A program made the position numbers and the translations under genes. Below, one piece after another: positions 52,613-61,513 of a stretch of 64,000 bases of DNA. The notes beneath the pieces were generated by a model. That model ran no database searches. It had not been told where the DNA came from and worked only from the letters and a program-made list of their open reading frames with translations. How positions within the stretch are numbered: the stretch's first letter is position 1; each line of letters opens with the position of its first letter. This stretch comes from Ornithinimicrobium pekingense DSM 21552 (GTDB taxonomy: Bacteria > Actinomycetota > Actinomycetes > Actinomycetales > Dermatophilaceae): the NCBI RefSeq assembly GCF_000421185.1, contig NZ_ATWJ01000010.1:62001-126000 (forward strand), read 5' to 3'.

Positions 52613-53605
52613 TCAGTCTAGCCCTGCGCCCCCGGCGGGCCCGGGGGCGTCCGCGTCGAGCGCGGCGCGCGCCTGCCGGGCGACCTCCGTGGCCACCTCC
52701 TGCGGCGCGACCACACGCACTCCCCCGCCCTGGCGCCGGACCAGCCGGTGCAGCCAGCGCGGGTCACCGACCCGCATGCGGACCTCCAGCCGGCCCTCCC
52801 CCAGCTCGGTGACCGACTCCACCGGGAAGCTCTCGGCGACCCACGCCGAGCCGGGCGCCAGGTGCAGGGTGACGGCGAGGTCGTCGGGCGAGCCGAGGAA
52901 GGCCCCACGGGTCAGGTCACGCTCGGGCAGGTCGACGGGAGGGCTGGCCGGCTCGTCGAGCACCGTCAGGTCCTCGACCCGGTCCAGGCGGAAGAGCCGG
53001 ACGCCGTGGGCCCGGTGGCACCAGCCCTCCAGGTACCACCGTCCGTCGACGGAGACGACCCGCAGCGGGTCGACGTCGCGCTCGGTCGTCTCGTCGCGGC
53101 TGGCCACGTGGTAGCGCAGGTGGACCCGGCGGCGCTCCGTCAGCGCCTCGCGGACGGCGGCGACGAGCTCCGCCGGCAGGGTCGGCTCCAGGTCGACGCT
53201 CACGTGTCCCGCGGCCTCGGCGGCGTCGCCGGCGGCCTGCTCCAGCTTGGCGAGGGCACGGTCCACCGCGTCGCTCTGCGCCAGGCCGGGCGTGGCCGCG
53301 AGGGCGCGCAGCGCGACAATCAGCGCCAGGGCCTCGTCCCGGCCCAGGCGCAGCGGCCGGGCGATCGAGTCGGCGTTGGAGACGTAGACGCGCCCGTCCT
53401 CCCACTGCGCGTCGATGAGGTCGTCGGGGTAGTGACCGGGCGTGCCGCAGACGAAGAGGACCTGGAGGTCGTCGACGACCTGCTGCTCGCTGACCCCCAG
53501 CTCGGCCGCGGCGCTGGCCAGGTCGATCCCCTGCCGGTTGAGCAGCCAGGGCACCATCGTCAGCAGCCGGCCGAGCCGGGAGGTGGCGCTCTCGTAGGTG
53601 CTCAT
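52613..53605 (-). CDS. pafC: WYL-domain regulator PafC
   Basis: 330-residue partner of PafB. The heterodimer activates the mitomycin-type, RecA-independent DNA damage response in mycobacteria. The N-terminal helix-turn-helix LASAAAELGVSEQQVVDDLQVL is followed by a WYL domain with RWYLEGWCHRAHGVRLFRLD and a C-terminal WCX-type extension. The ATG overlaps the pafB stop by ATGA. The WYL domain would bind single-stranded nucleic acid. Confidence 0.92.
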   Translation of the reverse strand: MSTYESATSRLGRLLTMVPWLLNRQGIDLASAAAELGVSEQQVVDDLQVLFVCGTPGHYPDDLIDAQWEDGRVYVSNADSIARPLRLGRDEALALIVALRALAATPGLAQSDAVDRALAKLEQAAGDAAEAAGHVSVDLEPTLPAELVAAVREALTERRRVHLRYHVASRDETTERDVDPLRVVSVDGRWYLEGWCHRAHGVRLFRLDRVEDLTVLDEPASPPVDLPERDLTRGAFLGSPDDLAVTLHLAPGSAWVAESFPVESVTELGEGRLEVRMRVGDPRWLHRLVRRQGGGVRVVAPQEVATEVARQARAALDADAPGPAGGAGLD

Positions 53606-54621
53606 CGCGTCTGCTCCTCGTGCGCGTCGACGACCGCCTGCAGGATGGCGCGGACCTGCTCGCGCAGCTCCGCAGGGCGCACGACGCGGACGTCCGGCCC
53701 GGCGGCGGCCACCTCCTCGGCCAGGGCGCGCAGGCTGCGGACCTGCACGTCGAGGACGTCCCAGCCCTCGGGCGCCGCGGCACCCGTGCCCTCCGCGGTC
53801 GTGGCGCCCCGGCGCAGCGAGGACGCCGCCCCCTCGCGCACCAGCAGCCTCGCCCGCTCGCCCGGCGCGGCCGCGTCGTCGCCGGAGGAGGCCCGGATCA
53901 TCGTGAGGGCGTCGTGGTCCTGCGGCACGGCATACCCCCCGGGCCGTCCGGCCTTCCTCGGCACGCCGCTGACCCGGTCGAGGCGGAAGACCCGGGGGGC
54001 GTCGCGGTCGAGGTCGTGACCGGTGACGTACCACCGGCCGTGCCAGCTGGTCAGCGACCACGGCCGGACGTGCCGCTGGGTGAGGTCGCCGGTGCCACCC
54101 CGGTAGTCGAAGCGCAGCGGCGTGCGGGACAGCACCGCGTCGCGGACCGGTTCGAACGCCGGCTCGCTGGTGTGCAGCAGCGGCTCGATGCCGGCCACCG
54201 ACGCCTCGTCGCGGACCACACCGGCCGCCTCGAGCTTGCGCAGCGCCTGCGCGGCGGGACCGGCCAGGCTGGCCTGGCTCCACGACCGGCTGGCCAGGCC
54301 GACGACGGCCAGCTCGTCGGCCTCGAGGGCCAGCTCGGGCAGGGCGTACTCCCGCTCGTCGATGCGGTAGCCCGGCTCGTCGTCGAAGAAGGGGTCGATC
54401 GGCTCGGTGCGCAGCGGGATGCCCAGCGCGCGCAGCTCGTCCTTGTCGCGCTCGAACATGCGCTCGAAGGCCTCGTCGTTGTCGCTGTAGGCGGGCACCG
54501 CCTCACGGATCCGGGCCTTCGACAGCGGCTGACGGGTCGACAGCAGCGCGATGACCAGGTTGAGCAGCCGCTCGGTCTTCGCCGCCGCCGGGGACGGCCC
54601 CTTCGATGTCGCCTTCGCCAT
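53602..54621 (-). CDS. pafB: WYL-domain regulator PafB
   Basis: 339-residue protein. KTERLLNLVIALLSTRQPLSK is the winged helix-turn-helix start. The WYL domain has WSLTSWHGRWYVTGHDLDRD and RVFRLDRVSG, then the WCX-type end. ATG 54621 (MAKATSKG) is preferred over an earlier ATG at 54663, because TAGCGT lies 8 bases upstream and the MSHRCL extension is not typical. First gene of the pafBC-tat-helY operon. Confidence 0.92.
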   Translation of the reverse strand: MAKATSKGPSPAAAKTERLLNLVIALLSTRQPLSKARIREAVPAYSDNDEAFERMFERDKDELRALGIPLRTEPIDPFFDDEPGYRIDEREYALPELALEADELAVVGLASRSWSQASLAGPAAQALRKLEAAGVVRDEASVAGIEPLLHTSEPAFEPVRDAVLSRTPLRFDYRGGTGDLTQRHVRPWSLTSWHGRWYVTGHDLDRDAPRVFRLDRVSGVPRKAGRPGGYAVPQDHDALTMIRASSGDDAAAPGERARLLVREGAASSLRRGATTAEGTGAAAPEGWDVLDVQVRSLRALAEEVAAAGPDVRVVRPAELREQVRAILQAVVDAHEEQTR

Positions 54622-54629
54622 AGGGCGCC

Positions 54630-54635
54630 ACGCTA
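54630..54635 (-). promoter_or_regulatory. -10 box for pafB (TAGCGT)
   Basis: On the minus strand TAGCGT ends 8 bases before ATG 54621. Confidence 0.5.
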
Positions 54636-54686
54636 CCCGACCCACTAGACACCTGTGCGACACCGACCCACCCCCCGGCCATCGCC

Positions 54687-54692
54687 TACCCT
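54687..54692 (+). promoter_or_regulatory. -10 box of leaderless promoter (TACCCT)
   Basis: TACCCT ends 6 bases before GTG 54699. Confidence 0.55.
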
Positions 54693-54698
54693 CGACCC

Positions 54699-55808
54699 GT
54701 GATCCAGTTGCGTGACGGCAGGGTCGTCGAGATGCTCCCCGGCTGGCCCGGCGTGGTGGCCGTCGCGGTCGACGTCGCCGACCTCGGCACGGTCCGCGCC
54801 CTCGCCTACCCCGACGTCGTCGGCACCCCGGAGCCCGGCGACCGGGTGCTGCTCAACGTCACCGCCCTCGAGCGCGGCCTGGGCACCGGCGGGTATGCCG
54901 TGGTCGTGGCGGTCCCCGACCGCCCCGACGCCTGGCCGTCCCGGGAGGGGGACGACGCCGGCCACCTCGTCAAGGCGCGCTACACCCCGCTCCAGACCAT
55001 GGTCCTGGGCGCCGACGACCCGGAGGGCGCGCACCACGCCCGGCTGCAGGACGCCGACGACGTCGAGGGCATGCCGGTCGTCGCGGCCGACCTGCACTCG
55101 GCGCTCCCCGCCGTCCTGGCCGGCATCCGCGCCGAGCGGCCCACGGCGCGCGTCGCCTACGTCATGACGGACGGCGGCGCCCTGCCGGCCGCGTTCTCCC
55201 GCTCGGCGGCCGAGCTGCGCGCCGCCGGCTGGCTCGCTGCCGTCCTGACGGCGGGCCAGGCCTACGGCGGTGACCTCGAGACGGTCACGGTCCACAGCGC
55301 CCTGCTCGCCGCCCGCCTCGTCGTGGGCGCTGACGTCGTCGTGGTCGCGCAGGGCCCGGGCAACCTCGGCACGGACACCCGCTGGGGCTTCTCGGGCGTG
55401 TCCGCCGGGGAGGCGCTCAACGCGGCCGCGGTGCTGGGCGGGCGCCCCGTGGCCTCGCTGCGGGTCTCGGAGGCCGACCCGCGCCCCCGCCACCGCGGCC
55501 TCTCGCACCACAGCGCGACCGCCTACGGCCGGGTGCTGGCCCGCCCCGCCGACGTCCCCGTGCCGGTCGGCCCGACCGGTCGCCCGGCGACCGACCGCTG
55601 CCTGGAGGCGCTCGGTCCCCAGGTGGCCGACCTGACCCGGTCGGCACCGCACCTGCGTCCGGTCGAGGTCCCCGTCGACGGGCTCCTGGACGCCCTGGCC
55701 GAGACACCGGTGCGCCTGAGCACCATGGGACGGGGCCTCGAGCAGGACGCCGCCTCCTTCCTGGCCGCGGCGGCCGCGGGCGTCCACGCCGCCAGGCTCA
55801 CCCTCTAG
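54699..55808 (+). CDS. DUF3866 family protein
   Basis: 369-residue protein of the DUF3866 family found next to paf genes in actinobacteria. Conserved pieces: GDRVLLNVTALERGLGTGGYA near residue 50, YTPLQTMVLGADDPEG, GMPVVAADLHSALPAV, and GPGNLGTDTRWGFSGVSAGE in the middle. Function unknown. No signal peptide or membrane segment. Its TAG stop is part of the -10 box of the glutaminase gene. Confidence 0.85.
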   Translation: MIQLRDGRVVEMLPGWPGVVAVAVDVADLGTVRALAYPDVVGTPEPGDRVLLNVTALERGLGTGGYAVVVAVPDRPDAWPSREGDDAGHLVKARYTPLQTMVLGADDPEGAHHARLQDADDVEGMPVVAADLHSALPAVLAGIRAERPTARVAYVMTDGGALPAAFSRSAAELRAAGWLAAVLTAGQAYGGDLETVTVHSALLAARLVVGADVVVVAQGPGNLGTDTRWGFSGVSAGEALNAAAVLGGRPVASLRVSEADPRPRHRGLSHHSATAYGRVLARPADVPVPVGPTGRPATDRCLEALGPQVADLTRSAPHLRPVEVPVDGLLDALAETPVRLSTMGRGLEQDAASFLAAAAAGVHAARLTL

Positions 55809-55811
55809 GGT
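55806..55811 (+). promoter_or_regulatory. -10 box (TAGGGT) overlapping a stop codon
   Basis: TAGGGT ends 6 bases before ATG 55818. Its TAG is the stop of the DUF3866 gene. Confidence 0.55.
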
Positions 55812-55817
55812 GGGGCG

Positions 55818-56762
55818 ATGCCGCGCCCCGACGTCGACCTCACCGCATACCTCGAGGAGCTCCTGGAGCGCGTCCACGACGACGACCACGGTGAGCCGCA
55901 CGAGCTGCCGGTGCTCGCGTCCGCGGACCTCGACCGCACCGCGGTGGCCCTCGTCGACGTCGACGGTCAGGTCTGGCGTGCCGGTGACGCCGACCACCGC
56001 TTCCCGATCCAGTCGATGAGCAAGGCGGTCGTCTACGGGCTGGCGATCGACAGCGTGGGCATGCAGGAGGTGCTCCGGCACATCGACGTCGAGCCCTCCG
56101 GCGACGCGTTCAACCGGATCAGCCTCGACGACGGCTCCAACCGCCCGGCCAACCCGATGATCAACGCGGGGGCGATCACCGCCCACTCCCTCGTCGAGGG
56201 CCCCGACGCCGCCGAGCGGTTCGTGCGGATCCGCGAGCTGCTCTCGGCCATGGCCGGGCGCGAGCTGCACGTCGACGAGACGTGCTACGCCCAGGAGATC
56301 GAGTCGGCCCACCGCAACCTGGGCATCGCCCACCTCGTCAAGGCGCTCTCGGAGCTGCCCGACGAGCCGCACGACGTGGTCGACGGCTACACCCGGCAGT
56401 GCGCCCTGGAGGTGAGCACGGTCGAGCTGGCGCGCATCGGGGCCACCCTGGCCAACGACGGCGTCGTGCCGGGCACCGAGGAGCGGGTGCTCAGCTCCCG
56501 GGCGGCACGGCACGTGCTCGCGGTCATGCTGACCTGCGGCATGTACGACTCGGCCGGCGACTGGGTGTCCTCGGTCGGCATCCCGGCCAAGAGCGGCATC
56601 AGCGGCGGGATCATCGGCTCGGTGCCCGGCCGGTGCGGCATCGCGACCTACTCCCCCCGCCTCGACGTGCACGGCAACTCCGCGCGCGGCATCGCCGCCT
56701 TCGAGCACCTCACCGTCGACCTCGACCTGCACGTGCTGCGCCCCCGGCACCGCGACGGGTGA
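55818..56762 (+). CDS. glsA: Glutaminase
   Basis: 314-residue serine-dependent beta-lactamase-like glutaminase that converts glutamine to glutamate and ammonia. FPIQSMSKAVVYGLAI carries the catalytic S-x-x-K, and GSNRPANPMINAGAITAHSL the conserved substrate Asn block. The Tyr/Lys elements YSPRLDVHGNSARGI and AKSGISGGIIG follow. Length is usual for GlsA. The leaderless ATG is 6 bases after TAGGGT. Confidence 0.93.
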   Translation: MPRPDVDLTAYLEELLERVHDDDHGEPHELPVLASADLDRTAVALVDVDGQVWRAGDADHRFPIQSMSKAVVYGLAIDSVGMQEVLRHIDVEPSGDAFNRISLDDGSNRPANPMINAGAITAHSLVEGPDAAERFVRIRELLSAMAGRELHVDETCYAQEIESAHRNLGIAHLVKALSELPDEPHDVVDGYTRQCALEVSTVELARIGATLANDGVVPGTEERVLSSRAARHVLAVMLTCGMYDSAGDWVSSVGIPAKSGISGGIIGSVPGRCGIATYSPRLDVHGNSARGIAAFEHLTVDLDLHVLRPRHRDG

Positions 56763-56819
56763 CGGGGGCGCTCGCGCGTCCGGCGGGGCGGGAGGCTCAG
56801 CCGGTGGGGGGTGCCGGGA

Positions 56820-57218
56820 TCAGCGCACGTCGACGAGGTCGACGACGAAGATCAGCGTCTCCCCGCCCTTGATGGCGCCGCCGGCGCCGCGGTCGCCGTA
56901 GCCCAGGTGCGGCGGGATGGTGATCTTGCGACGGCCGCCGACCTTCATGCCGAGCAGCCCCTGGTCCCAGCCCTGGATGACCTGGCCGACGCCGACGGTG
57001 AAGTCCAGCGGCTGGCCGCGGTTCCACGACGCGTCGAACTCCTCGCCGGTGGACCAGGCGACGCCGACGTAGTGGGCGGAGATCTGCCGGCCCGCGGTGG
57101 CCTCCTCGCCGGAGCCGACCTCGATGTCCTCGACGACGAGCTCGCTGGGCGGGGTCTCGCCGGGGAAGTCGATCTCGGGCTTGGCCTTCTTGACCTGGCC
57201 GAAGGGTGAGTCGCTCAT
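56820..57218 (-). CDS. FKBP-type peptidyl-prolyl cis-trans isomerase, small cytoplasmic form
   Basis: 132-residue single FKBP domain catalysing proline isomerisation. ISAHYVGVAWSTGEEFDASWNRGQPLDFTVG, then GQVIQGWDQGLLGMKVGGRR (the drug-binding core), GYGDRGAGGAIKGGETLIFVVD. No signal peptide, so cytoplasmic. GGAGGA sits 7 bases before ATG 57218. It is downstream of a lipoprotein FKBP with a 37-bp gap. Confidence 0.93.
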   Translation of the reverse strand: MSDSPFGQVKKAKPEIDFPGETPPSELVVEDIEVGSGEEATAGRQISAHYVGVAWSTGEEFDASWNRGQPLDFTVGVGQVIQGWDQGLLGMKVGGRRKITIPPHLGYGDRGAGGAIKGGETLIFVVDLVDVR

Positions 57219-57255
57219 GGGTGTCCTCCTCGATGGATGGGTATGGGGCGGGCGC

Positions 57256-58296
57256 TCAGTAGGCGCCGAGGATGTCGACCACGAAGACCAGCGTCTCCCC
57301 GGCCAGCTCGTGGGCCGGCGGCGCGGTCGCGCCCTCGGTGTCCTCGGGGGCCTCGCCGTAGGCCTGCTCTGCCGGGATGACGAGCAGGACGCGGGAGCCG
57401 ACCTTCTGGCCGACCAGGCCCTCGTCCCAGCCCTGGATGACGTTGCCAACGCCGATCGGGAACTGGGTGGGCTCGCCGCGCTGGTAGGACTCGTCGAAGA
57501 CCTCTCCGTCGGAGAACTTCACGCCGGTGTAGTGGACCTTGATGGTCTGGCCCGCCTGCACCTCGGCGCCCTCGCCCTCGATGAGCAGCTGGGTGACCAG
57601 CTCGGAGGGCTCCTCGGCGTCCTCGGGGATGGTGATGGTGGCCGCGTTCTCGCCGTCGGCCTCGACCTCGGGCAGGCCCTCCTCGGGCTCGACGGCCTCG
57701 CCGGTCGCCTCGGTCAGGGGCGCGGAGGAGTCGACGATCTCCATGTAGAACACCAGCGTGTCCTGCGGCCCGACCTCGAGCTGGGGGTTGCCGTTGGAGC
57801 CGAAGCCGGCCTCGGCCGGGATCGTCATCAGCAGCGTCTCGCCCACCGAGCGGCCGGGCAGCTGCTCGAGGAAGGCCGGGAAGAGCAGCTCGTTGTTCAG
57901 GTCGATCGTGACCGTCTCGTCGGTCTCGAAGGTCGACGCGAACGGCTCGCCGTCCGCGCCGTTGAGCGCGACGTAGCGGACCTGGACCTCGTGGTCGGCC
58001 TCGACCTCGTCGCCGTCACCCTCCTCGACCGTCTCGACCTCCGTGGAGCCGACGACGAAGGGCAGCTCGCTGTCGGCGAAGGCCTCACCATCGCGCTGGA
58101 TCTGCGGCTCGTCACCGCTGGTGTCGACGGACAGCTCGGAGATGTCCCCGGTCGGCGCCATCGAGGTCGCCGCGGCGTCGTCGGTCGTGGCCGTCTGGTC
58201 GGCGGTGTCGCCGTCGCTGCCCTCGGTGCTGCACGCGGACAGGAGCAGGAGAGGGGCGGCGGCCAGGGCGGCCAGCCGCAGTCGGGGAGAACGCAC
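57256..58296 (-). CDS. FKBP-type peptidyl-prolyl isomerase lipoprotein, two FKBP-like domains
   Basis: 346-residue exported isomerase. Signal peptide with lipobox LLSAC (Cys near residue 22) for lipid anchoring, then an acidic linker. The first FKBP-like domain (residues ~90-190) is divergent. The second (~225-345) is intact, with GNVIQGWDEGLVGQKVGSRV and AYGEAPEDTEGATAPPAHEL. It would help fold exported proteins at the outer membrane face. GTG 58296 has TAAGGA 6 bases upstream. Adjacent to pafA, as is common in actinobacteria. Confidence 0.9.
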   Translation of the reverse strand: MRSPRLRLAALAAAPLLLLSACSTEGSDGDTADQTATTDDAAATSMAPTGDISELSVDTSGDEPQIQRDGEAFADSELPFVVGSTEVETVEEGDGDEVEADHEVQVRYVALNGADGEPFASTFETDETVTIDLNNELLFPAFLEQLPGRSVGETLLMTIPAEAGFGSNGNPQLEVGPQDTLVFYMEIVDSSAPLTEATGEAVEPEEGLPEVEADGENAATITIPEDAEEPSELVTQLLIEGEGAEVQAGQTIKVHYTGVKFSDGEVFDESYQRGEPTQFPIGVGNVIQGWDEGLVGQKVGSRVLLVIPAEQAYGEAPEDTEGATAPPAHELAGETLVFVVDILGAY

Positions 58297-58410
58297 GCGC
58301 GATCCTTACGTCGAGGTCAGATCTGGTCGGCGGAGCTCGCCGTGCAGGCGGTCCGACCGGCACAGCCTAACCACCCCAGCCTGGGCATCCGGTGTGAGCC
58401 GCCCGGGCCC

Positions 58411-59790
58411 TCACCGGTCGGCCGCGCGGCGGATGTGCTCGATGAGGTCGTCGACGCGCTCGTCCACGCTGGCGAAGGGGTCCTTGCACACGATCGTGCG
58501 CTGCGCCGAGTCGTTGAGCTTCAGGTGCACCCAGTCCACGGTGAAGTCGCGCCGGTGGTCCTGCGCCGCCCGCACGAAGTCGCCGCGCAGCCGGGCCCTG
58601 GTCTGCGGCGGCTCGTGCATGGCCCGCGCGACACGGGCGTCGTCCACGAGCGTGCGCGCCGCGCCGGAGCGCTGCAGGATCGGCACCAGGCCGCGCCGGG
58701 GGTGGACGTCGTGCCAGGCCAGATCCAGCTGCTGGAGCCGCTCGTCGTGCGGCTCCAGGCCGTGCCGTGCGGCGTAGGAGTCGAGCAGCTTCTTCTTCAT
58801 CACCCACTCGATCTCGGTGTCGACCAGCCCCAGGTCGTCGGTCTCGACCGCGTGCAGTGTGCGCTCCCACAGCTCCAGCACGTCGCGGTAGGGCGGGAGG
58901 TCGGCGATGCCGGCCGCCCGGGCGTGGCGCTCGGCGAGCTCCAGGAGCGTGCGCTGCATACCCAGGGCGGTGATCGTCCCGCCCCGGGCGAGCGGGACGG
59001 CCCGCCGGCCGGTCGGGTCGCGGCTGATGTCGCGGATGGCCTGGACCGGGTTGGCCAGGGCCAGGTCCGGCACGACGGTGCCGGCCTCGAGCATCCGCAG
59101 CACGAGGTCGGTGGTGCCAACGCGCATCAGCGTGGTCGTCTGGCTCATCGTCGAGTCACCGACGATGACGTGCAGGCGCCGGTAGCGCTCGGGGTCGGCG
59201 TGCGGCTCGTCGCGGGTGTTGATGATCGGGCGCGAGCGGGTGGTGGCCGAGGAGAGTCCCTCCCACATGTGGTCGGCGCGCTGGGAGACGAGGTAGGTGG
59301 CCCGGTCCCCCACCACGTGCAGCCTCCCGGCCCCGCTGACCAGCTGCCGGGTGACCAGGAACGGCACCAGCGTGTCGGTGATCCGCTCCAGGCGCGGGGT
59401 GCGGGCGATGAGGTAGTTCTCGTGGGAGCCGTAGGAGTTGCCGCGGGAGTCCACGTTGTTCTTGAGCACGTAGACCGTGGCGTCGAAGCCCTCCTCCGCC
59501 AGGCGCTGCTCGGCGTCGTCGGCCAGGTCCTGCACGATGAGCTCGCCGGCCTTGTCGTGGGCGACGAGGTCGAGCAGGTCGGTGCACTCGGCGGTCGCGT
59601 ACTCCGGGTGCGAGCCGACGTCGAGGTAGAGGCGCGAGCCGTTGACCAGGAAGACGTTGCTGGAGCGCCCCCACGCCACGACCTTGCGGAAGAGGTAGCG
59701 CGCGACCTCCTCGGGCGACAGGCGGGAGGTGCCGCGGAAGGTGGCGTTGACGCCGAACTCGGTCTCGATGCCCATGATCCGGCGGTCCAC
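58411..59790 (-). CDS. pafA: Pup-protein ligase PafA
   Basis: 459-residue carboxylate-amine ligase that attaches deamidated Pup to lysines of target proteins with [16 protein letters not shown] holds the N-terminal magnesium-binding Glu, [19 protein letters not shown] the nucleotide/Glu site, and [27 protein letters not shown] the phosphate-binding Arg and nearby residues. The GTG start is 3 bases from the prcA stop. Part of the prcB-prcA-pafA transcript. Confidence 0.95.
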   Translation of the reverse strand: MDRRIMGIETEFGVNATFRGTSRLSPEEVARYLFRKVVAWGRSSNVFLVNGSRLYLDVGSHPEYATAECTDLLDLVAHDKAGELIVQDLADDAEQRLAEEGFDATVYVLKNNVDSRGNSYGSHENYLIARTPRLERITDTLVPFLVTRQLVSGAGRLHVVGDRATYLVSQRADHMWEGLSSATTRSRPIINTRDEPHADPERYRRLHVIVGDSTMSQTTTLMRVGTTDLVLRMLEAGTVVPDLALANPVQAIRDISRDPTGRRAVPLARGGTITALGMQRTLLELAERHARAAGIADLPPYRDVLELWERTLHAVETDDLGLVDTEIEWVMKKKLLDSYAARHGLEPHDERLQQLDLAWHDVHPRRGLVPILQRSGAARTLVDDARVARAMHEPPQTRARLRGDFVRAAQDHRRDFTVDWVHLKLNDSAQRTIVCKDPFASVDERVDDLIEHIRRAADR

Positions 59791-59793
59791 GGG

Positions 59794-60492
59794 TCAGCCC
59801 TTCCCGCCGGAGGGCGTCAGGTGGGCCTCGACCTCGGTCACCGGGACCCGGGAGAAGGCCCGGCGCGGCCGGAACCGGTCGAGCAGCGCGACCTCCAGGT
59901 CGCCCGCCCCGAGCTCGCGGCCGCCGGCCCGGCCGAGCTCCTCCACGGCCCGCCGCAGCACCGTCGCGAGCTCCGCGGAGGCGTCGAGCCCCTTTGACAG
60001 GGCGGCCGTCAGCGCCTCGGCGGCCCCGCCCATGGCGACGAGGCCGGGCTCGTCGGTGACCGAGCCGTCGTAGGTGAGCCGGTAGAGCTGGTCGGCGGCC
60101 GGGTCCGTGCCGACCTGGGCGACGGTGATCTCGACCTCGTAGGGCTTGCTCTCGGTGGTGAAGACGGTGCCGAGGGTCTGCGCGTAGGCGTTGGCGAGCG
60201 CGCGCGCCGTGACGTCGCTGCGGTCGTAGGCGTAGCCGCGCAGGTCGGCGTACCGGATCCCGGCCACCCGCAGGTGCTCGAACTCGGTGTACTTGCCCAC
60301 GGCGGCGAACCCGATCCGGTCGTAGATCTCGGACACCTTGTGCAGGGTGCGCGAGGGGTTCTCGGCGACGAAGAGGATCCCCTCGCGGCAGCTGAGCACG
60401 ACCACGGAGCGGCCGCGGGCGATGCCCTTGCGCGCGTAGTCGGCCCGGTCCTTCATGAACTGCTCGGGCGAGACGTACATGGGGATCGTCAC
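59794..60492 (-). CDS. prcA: Proteasome alpha subunit
   Basis: 232-residue 20S proteasome alpha subunit forming the gate rings. [28 protein letters not shown] is the usual gate N terminus with the 'MSPEQAMRERS'-like start. The body ends [22 protein letters not shown] 60492 overlaps the prcB stop (GTGA). The open-gate interplay with the ATPase Mpa/ARC cannot be judged because that gene is not in the window. Confidence 0.95.
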   Translation of the reverse strand: MTIPMYVSPEQFMKDRADYARKGIARGRSVVVLSCREGILFVAENPSRTLHKVSEIYDRIGFAAVGKYTEFEHLRVAGIRYADLRGYAYDRSDVTARALANAYAQTLGTVFTTESKPYEVEITVAQVGTDPAADQLYRLTYDGSVTDEPGLVAMGGAAEALTAALSKGLDASAELATVLRRAVEELGRAGGRELGAGDLEVALLDRFRPRRAFSRVPVTEVEAHLTPSGGKG

Positions 60493-61298
60493 CGGGCACC
60501 CCCCGGGTTGTCCCGGCGGGCCGCGACGAGGTCGGTGACGACCTGCTCCAGCGTGCCGGCGTCGACGAAGCGGGTGCCGTCGGCGGAGACGACGGCACAG
60601 GTCGGCCAGATCTGCCGGCCGAGGTCGGGGCCGCCGGTCCCGGAGTCGTCGTCCGCGGCGTCGTAGAGGGCCTCCACCGCGGTGCGCACGGCCTCCTCCT
60701 GCGCCAGCGCGGGACGCCAGAGCTTCTTGAGGGCGCCGCGCGCGAAGAAGGCGCCGGAGCCGATGCTGTGGTGGGCGCTCTCCTCGTAGCAGCCGCCGGC
60801 CAGGTCGTAGGAGAACAGCCGACCGGTCCCCCCGGTGAGGTCGAAGCCGGCGAGCACCGGCAGCACCGACAACCCCCGGAAGGCGTTGCCGAGGTTGCCG
60901 CGGATCATCGCCGAGAGCCGGTTGGCCTTGCCCTCCAGCGACAGCAGCGTGCCCTCGATCTTCTCGTAGTGCTCCAGCTCGACCTGCAGCAGCCGCACCA
61001 GCTCGACGGCGATGCCGGCCGTGCCGGCGATGCCCACCACGGAGTAGTCGTCGGCGGCGAAGACCTTCTCCATGTCGCGGTTGGCGATGACGTTGCCCAT
61101 CGTGGCGCGGCGGTCACCGGCCATCACCACGCCGTCCGCGCAGGTCAGCGCCACGATCGTGGTGCCGTGCGGGAGGTCGACGCCGCCGGGCGGGCCCGGC
61201 TCCCCCGGCGCGGCGCCCGGCAGCAGGTGCGGGGCCTGCGCCCTCAGCAGCTCGGTGAACGAGGACCCTCCCGGGCCGTGCACCAGCTCGCGGCTCAC
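60489..61298 (-). CDS. prcB: Proteasome beta subunit
   Basis: 269-residue catalytic subunit. A propeptide of 45 residues ends in DLPHG, and the new N-terminal nucleophile is Thr46 in [23 protein letters not shown]. Asp and Lys of the catalytic core are in this stretch (DRRATMG) and beyond. It overlaps the Pup stop by GTGA and prcA by GTGA. Confidence 0.96.
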   Translation of the reverse strand: MSRELVHGPGGSSFTELLRAQAPHLLPGAAPGEPGPPGGVDLPHGTTIVALTCADGVVMAGDRRATMGNVIANRDMEKVFAADDYSVVGIAGTAGIAVELVRLLQVELEHYEKIEGTLLSLEGKANRLSAMIRGNLGNAFRGLSVLPVLAGFDLTGGTGRLFSYDLAGGCYEESAHHSIGSGAFFARGALKKLWRPALAQEEAVRTAVEALYDAADDDSGTGGPDLGRQIWPTCAVVSADGTRFVDAGTLEQVVTDLVAARRDNPGGAR

Positions 61299-61501
61299 TG
61301 GCCGCCCTTCTGCACGAAGCCGTGCACGAAGTCGGTGGCGTTGGTCTCCAGCACGCCGTCGATCTCGTCCAGGAGGGAGTCCAGCGCCTCGTCACGCTCG
61401 GCACCCTGCGCCTGCGGGGCGGCCGGGGGCGGAGTGGGCGCCTCGGGCTCGGGCGCGTCGTCGTCGCGGCGCCGGGAGCGGTACTGCTGCGAACCTGCCA
61501 T
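61295..61501 (-). CDS. pup: Prokaryotic ubiquitin-like protein Pup
   Basis: 68-residue disordered tag. The C terminus [11 protein letters not shown] ends in Gly-Gly-Gln, so Dop must deamidate the Gln to Glu before PafA can use it. [20 protein letters not shown] is the helix region that binds the ATPase coiled coil. ATG 61501 has AGAGGAT upstream. It sits 12 bases after dop, in the standard order dop-pup-prcB-prcA. Confidence 0.96.
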   Translation of the reverse strand: MAGSQQYRSRRRDDDAPEPEAPTPPPAAPQAQGAERDEALDSLLDEIDGVLETNATDFVHGFVQKGGQ

Positions 61502-61513
61502 GTCTCGATCCTC